Source of the DNA: an uncultured Clostridium sp.
GTDB taxonomy: Bacteria; Bacillota; Clostridia; TANB77; CAG-508
Direction: 5' to 3'
DNA: 52,577 nt
NCBI GenBank assembly: GCA_947365805.1
Contig: CANAZY010000009.1
Span: 1 to 52,577, forward strand
Shown: positions 42,578 through 52,577 of the stretch, piece after piece
Layout: every line of letters starts with the position of its first letter
How positions within the stretch are numbered: the stretch's first letter is position 1
The notes under the pieces: generated by a model
Databases searched by the model: none
What the model was told of the DNA's origin: nothing
The model's input: the letters and a program-made list of their open reading frames with translations, nothing else
Program-made: the position numbers and the translations under genes

Positions 42578-45500
42578 TTGAAATTAGAAAAAATATTAAA
42601 TATTAAAGGAGCCTTATTAGACGAATATCAATTAGAAAACTATTTAGAAAAAATAGCTTCTGACCATATTTTGCAAAATAAATCCAATAAAAAAACGTAT
42701 CCAATACCACGTTTAGAAGAAAACTTTAAAATGATTACGAAAACTTATGAATTATTAAATTCCCATTTAAAAATGGGAATTAACATACATCCAGCAGGAG
42801 AATGGTTATTAGATAATTATTATATGATAGAAGAAACTGTAAAAACCATTGGAAAAGACTTAAATCTAAAAAAATATAAAAACTTTGTGGCCCTTGCAAC
42901 AGGACCATACCAAGGGTTTGCAAGAATTTATGTATTAGCAAGTGAAATTGTAGCCTATACAGAAGGAAAAATTGATCATCATAATTTACAAAACCTACTT
43001 TCCGCTTATCAACGAAAAAAGACGCTAAACATGGAAGAAATATGGAATATTGGTATCTTTCTTCAAATTGCTATCATTGAAACCATTCGAAATGTATGCG
43101 AAAAAATTTATTCGGTACAAATGCAAAAATATAAAGTAGAAAATATCATCGAACGATTGGTAGAACTAAAACCAAAAGAGGAATTACGTTTTGGAAAAAG
43201 ACCAAATGATAGCCACAAAATAATAGAAGTACGGCGAAATGAAATATCCGTTTATCGAATATATGTCCTACCGCCTAAAACGATATGGAAAAATGACATA
43301 TCGCTATTTAGAAGCATTAGAAACCGAAGTTATGAAAATGGGCACCTCTGTTACAGAAGTGATTAAAAAAGAACACTTTGATATTGCTGTTCGAAAAGTA
43401 ACCATTGGAAACTGTATTCGCAGTATGAAAGAAATAGGAAGAATCAATTTTTTAGAAATATTTGAAAGCATCAATGGGGTTGAAGAAGTATTAAAAAAAG
43501 ATCCAGCAAATGTTTATGAAAAAATGGATTATAAAACAAAAGCATATTATCGTAATAAAATTAAGGAAATCTCGAAAAGAACTAAAATTTCAGAAATCTA
43601 TATTACTAAAAAAGCCCTAGAATTAGCAAAAAAGCAAGAAAAGAAAACTTCTAAAAAAGCTCATATTGGATATTATTTAATTGACCAAGGAGAAAAAGAA
43701 CTATATCAATTACTACAAACCAATAAAAAACCACATATGATAAAAAATAGTGCTAACATGTATATTTTAGCCATTGCTAGCATGTCTATTGTTCTTTCTA
43801 TTATCACAATGGTTTATTTTGCAAACCAAACCAATTGGGGGATTTCAGTGCTAATAGGACTTATTTGTTTGATTCCTGCATCACAAATAAGCACAGAAAT
43901 GTTGCAATTTATTTTAAGTAAGTTTGTAAAACCCAAATTAATACCAAAAATAGATTACACCTATGGAGTACCAGAAGAATGTGCCACAATGGTGATTATT
44001 CCTACCATTGTTTCAGAAAAAGAAAAAGTACAAGACTTAATGAAAAAACTAGAAGTATTTTATTTAGCCAATCAATCCGACAATATATATTTCACCTTGC
44101 TTGGAGATGCCACTTCTTCTAGTAAACAAGAAGAACCATATGACCAAGAAATTATAGAAGCAGGAAGACAAGAGACAAAACGATTAAATGAAAAATATCC
44201 ATTAGAAGGAATGGGAAGATTTCAATTTCTTTATCGAAAAAGAATATGGAATGATAAAGAAAAATGTTATTTAGGTTGGGAACGAAAAAGAGGAATGATT
44301 TGTGAATTGAACGAATTTTTATGCGAAGGGACCAATCACTTTTATGCAAATACCATGGAAGAAGAAGAAAATAAAATTCCAAAAATTCGCTACATTATTA
44401 CACTAGATGCTGACACTAATCTTGTCTTAAATTCTGGGTTAGAATTAATTGGAGCAGCCTCTCATATTTTAAACATACCACAATTAGGAGAAAAAAACGA
44501 TGTTGTTGTATCTGGCCATGCTCTAATCCAGCCAAGAATTGGAATTGATTTAGTATCCGTAGGAAAAAGTGTATTTACCAAAATTTTTGCAGGAGCAGGA
44601 GGAGTCGATTCCTATACCAATGCCATTTCCGATACCTACCAAGATAACTTTGGGGAAGGTATCTTTACAGGAAAAGGAATTTATGATTTAGATGTATTTC
44701 ATCAAATTCTAAAAGACGAAATTCCAGAAAACACAGTATTAAGCCACGACCTATTAGAAGGGTGTTATTTAAGATGTGCACTTTCTTCCGATATTTTATT
44801 ATTAGATGGCTATCCCTATAAGTATAATGCATATATGTTAAGGCTACATCGATGGATTCGTGGCGATTGGCAAATTATTCCGTGGCTCAAAAAAACAATT
44901 ATAAAAAAAGATGGAACCAAAAAACAAAATCCATTAGGATTGCTATCGAAATTTAAAATACTGGATAATTTAAGAAGAAGCTTAGTAGAAATTATGATTA
45001 TGATTGGTCTTACCATATTACTCATCTTAAAAGTAGCAATACCAATAAAGATATGGCCTGTCATAACACTATTATTGGTTGCTATACTACTTCCAACAAT
45101 CTTAGATATCATTAGTTTTGCTGTAAAAAGAGAAAGCGGAAACCATAACCATCGTAATTTTGCAGGTACCATGTCAAATTTAAAAGCAAGTTTATTAAGA
45201 GGAATTTTAAAAGTAAGCTTTTTACCCCATAAAGCATATATATCAGCAAATGCGATTATCAAAACAATTTACCGAATGACAGTAACAAAACAAAATCTAT
45301 TGGAATGGACAACTGCAGAAGAAGCAGAAAAAAATGGTAAAACAGACTTATTTTCTTATTACCAATTTATGTGGGTTAATATCGTAGCTTTTATTGTGGG
45401 AGGAATCTTTGCTACATTTATTCCTACACAAATAGGAAAATTCTTTATAGGAGGATTATCTTTATTATGGCTTGTTGCACCAACGGTTGCATGGATTATT

Positions 45501-48500
45501 AGTAAAGAAAAAATACCAAAAGCCAAAATAACAACCTTAACAAAAGACCAAGCCCAGTATTTCGTAGAAATTGGTAAAAAAACATGGGATTATTTTGAAA
45601 CCTATATGAATGAAAAAAACAATTATTTACCACCAGATAATTACCAAGAAGAACGAACTCCGAAAATAGTACAAAGAACATCTTCTACCAATATTGGTTT
45701 AGGGTTACTTGCTATTGTATCAGCATATGATTTAGGCTATATCACATTAGAAAAAGCAATTACCATGATAGAAAATACCGTAAACACCATTTTAAAACTT
45801 GTTACTTGGCATGGCCACTTATATAATTGGTACAATACTTCTACCTTAGAGCCACTATTACCAAGATACATTTCTACTGTTGATAGTGGAAACTTCGTTG
45901 GCTATTTATATGTATTAAAAGACTTTTTACAAAATATATGTGTCCATCAAAAAGAAAAAATAGACTTGTTGCAAGTTGAAAACTTAATACAATCTGTAGA
46001 TAAACTAATTACTAATACGGATTTTCGTTATTTATATGACCATGAAAAACGACTTTTTTCCATTGGGTTTCATATAGAAGAAAACAAATTAACAGATTCT
46101 TATTATGATTTATTAGCATCAGAGGCAAGACAAGCAAGTTTGGTTGCTATTGCCAAACATGATATTCCATCTAAGCATTGGCAAAATTTAAGTAGAACAT
46201 TAACCGTAAATCATGGGTACAAAGGCTTGGTATCTTGGTCGGGAACGGCATTTGAATATTTAATGCCAAATATCAATATTAGGAAATACGAAGGAAGTTT
46301 ATTAGATGAGTCTTGCAAATTTATGCTAATGAGCCAAAAAGAATATGCGTTAAGACTCGGCATTCCATGGGGAATTTCAGAATCTGCGTTTAATTTAAAA
46401 GACCTAAATTCCAATTACCAATATAAAGCTTTTGGAATTCCATGGCTTGGCTTAAAACGAGGGCTTGCAGACGAAATGGTGGTCAGTTCTTATGGAAGTA
46501 TATTAAGCTTACAAGATGAACCACTTGAAGTACTAGCGAATTTAAAACAATTAGAAAAGAATAATATGATTGGCAAATTTGGATTTTACGAATCCATTGA
46601 TTATACACCAACGAGATTAAGAAATGGACAACAATATGAAGTGGTAAAAACCTATATGGCACATCATCAAGGGCTTATTTTACTTTCCATTAATAACTTA
46701 ATGAACAATAACATTTTACAAGAACGCTTTATGGAAAATCCAGAAATAAAGGCGGTGGATATATTGTTACAAGAACGCATGCCAGAAGACGTCATTATTA
46801 CCAAAGAGAAAAAAGAAAAAATTGAAAAACTGAAAAATATTGATTACGAAAATTATACCGAAAGAGTTTATACCAAATTAAATGAAAACTTAAATAATTT
46901 TAATACGATTTCCAATGAAAATTATACCATTTGCATTAATGAACAAGGAGAAGGATTTAGTAAATATAATAATTTATTGGTAAACCGATATAAATCAACA
47001 AATGACGAACCAGAAGGAATTGCATTTTATGTAAAAAACATTCGAACCAAGCGAATTTGGAGTACACTAAATAAAACCGATTTAGTAAAACCAGATAAAC
47101 AGGAAGTTTGCTTTTTGCCAGACCAAGACAAATTCGTCAAAAAGTTAGAAAACATGATAACAACCTGTAAAATCATAACAGCTCCAGATGAACCAGTAGA
47201 AATTAGAAGTATTACCATAGAAAATATAGGGAATATGGAAGAAACATTAGAAATATCAAGTGTTTTTGAACCAGTTCTCTCTAGCAAAGAACAGGATTAT
47301 TCCCATAGAGCATTTAATAATTTATTCTTGAAATATGAATATAGCGAAGAAACCAATTCTATTTTAATTAAGCGAAATAAAAGAGGAAACACACAAGAAG
47401 TATTTTTAGGAGTAAACCTAAACACAAATCACGAAACCATTGGAGAATTGGAATATGAAATCGATAAAGAACGATTAACAGGCGGGGGATTACTAGGCGT
47501 TCCCAAGATGATAGAAAACTCTCTTCCATTTTCCAAAAATCTTGGCTTAAGTGTTGACCCAATTGTAGCATTAAAAAGAACCATTTGTATTAAACCAAAT
47601 GAAACAGTAACCATGAATTTAATCATTACCATGTCAGAACAAAAAGAAATAGTAGAAGAAAACTTGAAAAAATATATAAGCCACGAAAATGTACAAAGAG
47701 CCTTCCAGTTATCAAAAGTTAGAGTAGAAGAAGAAGCAAGATATTTAAATATCAAAGGAAAAGATATCGAAGTTTATCAAAAATTATTATCTTACCTAAT
47801 TGTTCAAAATCCACTAAAAAAATTATATGGGAAAGATATACCAAAAACCTATTATACCAAAGACTTATGGCAATATGGGATTTCAGGCGATTTTCCGATA
47901 TTACTTGTTAAAATAAAAGATGTAAATGATTCGTATGTCATGGAAGAAGTGTTAAAAGCTTTTGAATATTTTAAAGTAAAAAATATCGATATTGATTTAG
48001 TTATCTTAAACGAAGAAGAAAATGTATATGAACGTTATGTTAAAGAAATGATAGAAACCGAAATTTTAAACCGCCATTTAATGTATTTGTTAAACCAAAG
48101 AGCAGGAATTTTTATCTTAAATGCAAATGAAATAGAAGACATAGGAATTCTAGAATTTCGAGCAAACTTTATAATAGATACTCATAAAGGAAATTTAAAA
48201 ACCATTTTAAAAGACCTAGAAGAAGATTATTTAGATACGATTTCAAAACAAGAAATGGAAAAAACAGAGCCAATTCTTCCACCAAATTTGGAAAAGAAAA
48301 ACAATTTAATCCATATGGAAGAACTAAAATATTATAATGAATATGGTGGATTTAAAGAAGATGGAAAAGAATATGTCATTAAAATCACAAAAGACACAAA
48401 ACCAGCAGTAGTATGGAGTCATGTACTTGCTAATCCTAATTTTGGAAGTGTGGTAACGACCAATAATTCAGGGTATACCTGGTACCAAAATAGTAGACTA

Positions 48501-50717
48501 AATCGTTTAACGGAGTGGAATAATAATCCAATATGCGATTTCCCTTCTGAAATCATTTATGTAAAAGATAAAAAATACAATCAAACTTGGACACTTTGTC
48601 CAAATCTAAACCAAGATGATGAAGAATATTATATTACCTATGGATTTGGATACAGTAAGTTTACCAATATGAGATTAGGGTTGTTACAAGAACAAGAAAC
48701 ATTTATCCCAATACACGACAATGTCAAAGTATCCATACTTCGATTTAAAAATATTCTGCCAGAAAAAAGAAACCTAAAATTAGTGTATTATTTAAAACCA
48801 GTTTTAGGAGAAGATAGCCTAAAAAGCGATGGCTATATTCGTTTGGAATTTGACCAAGATAAAAACATGATTTATGCAAAAAATGAATATATGCAAGACT
48901 TAGAAAAATCCTCTTTATATGTATCTTCTAGTTTAAATATGAAATCCTATACAGGAAATAAAAAACGCTTTATTGGTAAAGGAAGTATCCGTTTACCAGA
49001 AATGATAAGTTTTACGAAATTAAACAATGAAAATACAATTGGCAATTCACCTTGTATCGCAATCGAGATGGAATTAGAATTAAAAGCATTTGAAGATAAA
49101 GAAATCGTACTAATTTTTGGATCTGAAGAAAATCAAGAAAAAATGCAAGAAACAGCATATCGTTATACCATTGTCGAAAATGCCAAACAAGAATTAGAAA
49201 ATACAAAAGAATATTGGGCAAGGTTATTACGAAAAATACAAGTAAAAACACCAGTAGAATCCATGAATATCTTGTTAAATGGCTGGCTTGCCTACCAAAC
49301 AATCGTAAGTCGTTTGTGGGCAAAATCTGGATTTTATCAATCTGGTGGAGCTTATGGATTTCGTGACCAACTACAAGATACCATGGGAATCAAGTATATT
49401 AATCCTGAATTTATGAAAGAACAAGTATTAAAACATGCTGCCCATCAATTCATCGAAGGAGATGTAGAACATTGGTGGCATGAAGAAACAAAAAGAGGAA
49501 TTCGAACCAAATTTTCAGATGACTTATTATGGCTTCCTTATGTAACAGCAGAATATGTAAGATTTACAGGAGATGCTACTCTACTAGAAGAAGAGGTAGC
49601 ATATGTAACAGGTAGCATGCTAGACGAACACACAGATGAAAGCTATGATCTCCATCTAGCATCAGACCAAAAAGAAGATATTTACACCCATTGTATTCGA
49701 GCAATTGAAAAAGCAATTAACTTAGGGGAACACGGAATTCCTAAAATAGGTTCTGGTGATTGGAACGATGGATTTAGTACAGTTGGAAACAAAGGAAAAG
49801 GAGAAAGCATTTGGCTTGGATTTTTCTTGTATGAGGTATTAAACCGATTCATCCCAATTTGTAGCCTAAGAGGCGATGAAGAAAAAATACACAAATACCA
49901 AAAACTACAAGGAGAATTAAAAAGAGCATTAAATTCAGAAGGATGGGATGGTAGATGGTATAGAAGAGCCTATATGGATGATGGCAATATTTTAGGAAGC
50001 ATTGGAAACGAAGAATGTAAAATCGATAGTATTGCACAAAGTTGGTCTATTATTTCTGGAGCAGGAGACAATGACAAAAAATATATCTCAATGGAAAGTC
50101 TAGAAAACTATTTAGTCGATAAACAAAATGGCATTATCAAACTATTAGACCCAGCCTTTGATAAAAGTGAACTAGAACCAGGATATATAAAAGCATACCT
50201 TCCAGGAGTAAGGGAAAATGGAGGACAATACACACATGGAGCTATATGGGCCATTATCGCACAAGCAATGCTAGGCTTTGGAGACAAAGCAACCGAATAT
50301 TTTAGAATGATTAACCCAATCGAACATGCCAGAACCAAAGAACAAGCGACACGTTATAAAGTAGAACCATATGTTGTAGCAGCAGATGTTTATGGAGTAG
50401 GAAACTTAGTTGGCCGAGGAGGATGGACATGGTATACAGGTTCATCAAGCTGGTTATATAAAGCAGGAATCGAATATATCTTAGGATTAAAAATAATAGG
50501 AGGAATGCTATCAATAAAACCAGCCATTGCATCAAACTGGAAAGAATACACCATACGATACGAATACAAAAGCAGTATCTATAACATCAAAGTAAAAAAT
50601 CCAAATGCAAAAACCACACAAGTACAAACATTCCTTCTAAATGGACAAGAAATACCAGAAAAACAAATTAAACTAATCGACAATGGAAAAATCAACGAAA
50701 TCGAAATTATCCTATAA
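42578..50717 (+). CDS. Cyclic beta-1,2-glucan synthase-like (GT84-GH94) protein, +1 shift at CGG
   Basis: About 2,712 residues if one base is skipped. Translation starts at TTG42578 with AAGGAG nine bases upstream. After 218 codons the frame meets CGG (43232-43234) and ends at 43366; skipping C gives VGEMKYPFIEYMSYRL and a single open frame to 50717. Order: N-terminal region, membrane segments (about 394-435), GT84 glycosyltransferase (TLDADTN near 607; RWIRGDWQ near 758), more membrane segments (about 807-975), glycoamylase-like domain (about 1215-1330; GIPWGISESAFN) and C-terminal GH94 phosphorylase-like domain with SGAYGFRDQLQD and the catalytic GDWNDG near 2393. It resembles NdvB/Cgs, making periplasmic or surface beta-1,2-glucans. 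No in-frame CGG was seen in the 2,494 codons after the shift. Confidence 0.9.
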
Positions 50718-50720
50718 AAA

Positions 50721-50751
50721 GATGATTTTAGGGACGGGGTAAAAAATCATC
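50721..50751. repeat. Dispersed intergenic repeat, copy 2
   Basis: 31 bases identical to 23759-23789, placed three bases after the glucan-synthase stop. GATGATTTT and AAAATCATC at its ends can pair into a hairpin, so it may act as a terminator. Confidence 0.7.
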
Positions 50752-50796
50752 ATAGAAAAATAAGTAATGGGGAGCAAAACTTGCTCTCCTTTACTA

Positions 50797-50970
50797 TTAT
50801 CTTATATTTTGCAAACCAAATTCCAATAACTGATTTACTACATTATTAAAAGAAATTTTTTCTTTTTCTGCAATTACACTAATTTTATCATAGCAATCTC
50901 CGCTCATTCGGATGGTACGAGTAATGCTATTTTTGGTACTTGTTTTTCCAATAATCTTTAGTTTGTTCAT
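50797..50970 (-). CDS. Small ribbon-helix-helix (Arc/MobC-like) protein
   Basis: 57 residues (NSITRTIRMSGDCYDKISVI, then KISFNNVVNQLLEFGL): a short basic strand followed by two helices, as in Arc/ParD-type DNA-binding proteins. AAAGGAATG lies upstream of ATG50970. No toxin partner is seen; it may be an orphan antitoxin or a regulator. Confidence 0.65.
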   Translation of the reverse strand: MNKLKIIGKTSTKNSITRTIRMSGDCYDKISVIAEKEKISFNNVVNQLLEFGLQNIR

Positions 50971-51165
50971 CTATTTTTTCATTCCTTTCCATCAATAAGA
51001 TACAAATTATGATTCAATCGTTTCAATAAAAGTTTAAAAATTGTCTATCAGTATATAAAACATTCTAGTACAAAAGTAACAAAATAAGTACATAAATAGT
51101 GTACAAAACAAAATTCATATGATATAGTAAATTTGTGCATAATAAAAGAAAAAAGGAGACAAAAA

Positions 51166-52429
51166 ATGAGAAATGGTAATAATAGAGGTATTACGTTAGT
51201 TGCTTTAATTGTAACCATTATTGTATTGCTCATATTAGTAGGAATTACGATACAATTAACCATAGGAGAAAGAGGAATTTTTAATCTAGCAAGAACAGCG
51301 GGAAAAAATTATATTAATGCTACACAATATGAACAAGAAATGCTAAATACATTAGACCAATATCATTGGGAGAACATAAAACATAAAAATGAAGTTAGAA
51401 CATTAACAATTAAAGAGATGTTTGAAAGCTATAGTAGTTATATAAAAGAATCTAATTCTATAATTGTACAAAAAAGTGGAGATATTCTTTTTTATACATT
51501 AATGACAGGCAATGGTAACACATCAGGGCAATTAATTCCATCAGGGGTATGGACAACAATAGGTATCTTAAAAGAAGAATATAGACCAGCTCAAATGTGC
51601 TATTTTTATGGAACTACTGGTAATGTTAAAAATAATGTTCTTATGCAAGTATTATCAGATGGAAGTGTTTCAGTTTATCAAGCCAGTGGGACAAATACAC
51701 AATGTAGTGCAACTTTTATATATCCTGTAGTAAATACAAACAATACAGTAGAAGTTACTACATTAGCAGTTCAGGACATGTTTGAAACTGGTAGTAGCTA
51801 TATAAATCAAACAGATGAAATAGCAGTACAAAAATATCATCAGACACTTTTTTATACTCTAATTACAAGTGGAGATTTAATTCCATCAGGAGTGTGGACA
51901 ACAATAGGAGTTTTAAAGCAGGAGTATAGACCAGTTAAAACATGCTATTTCTATCGGAGCAAATGGGGGAGTTAAAAATAATGTTCTTATGCAAGTATTA
52001 TTAGATGGAAGTGTTTTAGTTTATCAAACTAGTGGAAGTGGACAACAATGTGGTGCAACTTTTACGTATCCTGTAGCAGATACAAGCAATGAAATTGAAG
52101 TTGCTACATTAACAGTAAAAGATATGTTTGAAACAAATAATAATTATATGAATGAAACAAATGAAATAGTAGTACAAAAATATCATTCAACGCTTTTTTA
52201 TACACTAGTTACCAATGGAAATCTTATTCCATCAGGAGTATGGACAACAATAGGAGTTTTAAAAGAAGAGTACAAACCAGAAGAAGAAATATGGAATTTT
52301 GGAACAACAGCAAATGGAGCAAATTGTGTATTCATGAAAATAGAAAAAGACGGAACCGTTTTGGTATATCAATCCAGTGGAAGTGGACAACAATGTGGTG
52401 TGACTTTTTATTATCCTGTGCAAGCATAA
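51166..52429 (+). CDS. Prepilin-like protein with three tandem repeats, +1 shift at CGG
   Basis: 420 residues if one base is skipped. AAAAGGAGA precedes ATG51166. The N-terminus is a type IV prepilin-like signal (RGITLVALIVTIIVLLILVG; the usual Glu5 is Ala). Three repeats of about 105-110 residues follow, each with DMFE or EMFE, VQK, LFYTL, PSGVWTTIG, VYQ and a closing YP. In repeat 2 the frame hits CGG (51955-51957) in CYFY[C]GG. Skipping C gives CYFYGANGGVKNNV, parallel to CYFYGTTGNVKNNV in repeat 1, and opens the frame to 52429. Probably surface-exposed; function unknown. Confidence 0.82.
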
Positions 52430-52439
52430 TAAAAGTAAG

Positions 52440-52485
52440 AAGAGCAAATCGAATTATACTTAAAAGTAGAGTTCAATTTGCTCTT
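52440..52485 (+). terminator. Terminator of the repeat-protein gene
   Basis: AAGAGCAAAT (52440-52449) pairs with ATTTGCTCTT (52476-52485), followed by T. Beyond it, 52486-52577 contains GAGGTGA but no supported start before the window ends. Confidence 0.75.
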
Positions 52486-52577
52486 TTAAGATACTAAAAG
52501 ATGATACATTTTAAATTGAATTTTGTAAGAGGTGATTTTTTTATCAAGCTGGTAGGACAGAATTTCTTTTTGATGTA

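Noticed and set aside
3381..51957. Simple sequencing or assembly indels as the cause of the nine CGG frameshifts
   Set aside because: The extra base is always C, always before the GG of an in-frame Gly codon, and never in other phases or in the thousands of other A-GGA contexts. Random or homopolymer errors would not respect reading frame. It cannot be fully excluded without raw reads.
23494..51957. CGG reassigned to Trp or Gln, as in some low-GC bacteria
   Set aside because: A changed amino acid would not restore the reading frame at the nine sites, which needs one base skipped.
52486..52577. Start of a further gene at the window end
   Set aside because: GAGGTGA is present, but the only nearby GTG frame stops after seven codons, and no supported start precedes the window end.

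Overview
The window is AT-rich DNA from a low-GC Gram-positive bacterium, most likely an uncultivated gut-type member of the Clostridia (Bacillota). The evidence is AGGAGG-type ribosome binding sites, heavy use of AGA and GGA codons, consensus TTGACA/TATAAT promoters with 17-bp spacers, a DUF975 membrane protein, HicAB, a PyrK/PyrD class 1B enzyme and a single-chain PurL.

Layout. 1-6.7 kb: 3' end of tex, a DUF975 membrane protein, an HtrA-like protease, a PyrE-like phosphoribosyltransferase, a D-Ala-D-Ala carboxypeptidase and hicAB. 7-11 kb: pyrC-pyrF-pyrK-pyrD operon. 11-14.5 kb: Rpn-type nuclease, purA-purM. 14.7-17.7 kb: accessory DNA with an IS1202/ISNCY-like insertion sequence flanked by a 20-bp direct repeat. 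17.8-27 kb: purL, a probable type I toxin-antitoxin locus, purB, then purE-purC-purH on the other strand. 27-28.3 kb: broken lemA and a membrane protein. 28.6-31.9 kb: cysteine desulfurase, an unknown protein, a ferredoxin/thioredoxin-fold protein, a Nudix hydrolase and Maf. 32.0-41.6 kb: an M14 zinc carboxypeptidase gene split in two by an integrated mobilizable element of about 8.6 kb. That element carries a MobC-like protein, a hairpin-rich oriT-like region, an AAA ATPase, an XRE regulator, an Abi/HEPN protein, a candidate small RNA, a large serine recombinase and a short-chain dehydrogenase. 42-52.5 kb: low-Mr phosphatase, a giant cyclic-glucan-synthase/GH94 protein, a small ribbon-helix-helix protein and a prepilin-like protein with three tandem repeats.

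Main observation. Seven otherwise convincing genes (htrA, purE, the M14 peptidase, a DUF6809-like gene, the serine recombinase, the glucan synthase and the repeat protein) are each interrupted by what looks like a +1 frameshift, nine events in all. At every one of the nine sites the interrupted frame reaches a CGG codon, and skipping the C restores the correct frame with the next triplet read as GGA or GGC (Gly) at the position where the family or repeat expects Gly. In the other host-type genes I read, in-frame CGG is essentially absent, although out-of-frame CGG is common. This suggests that CGG is unassigned or very poorly decoded and is passed by +1 frameshifting, or by quadruplet decoding. 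Six in-frame CGG codons with no rescuing shift occur in five small genes (14740, 23479, 27233, the lemA remnant, 34088). Most of these look horizontally acquired; 23479 is the main exception. All codon counts were done by eye and need a genome-wide check.

Other points of interest: a convergent promoter-terminator pair giving an antisense RNA under a small membrane peptide gene, a cluster of DnaA boxes away from dnaA, a shared operator in two promoters of the mobile element, and intergenic repeats that recur across the window.
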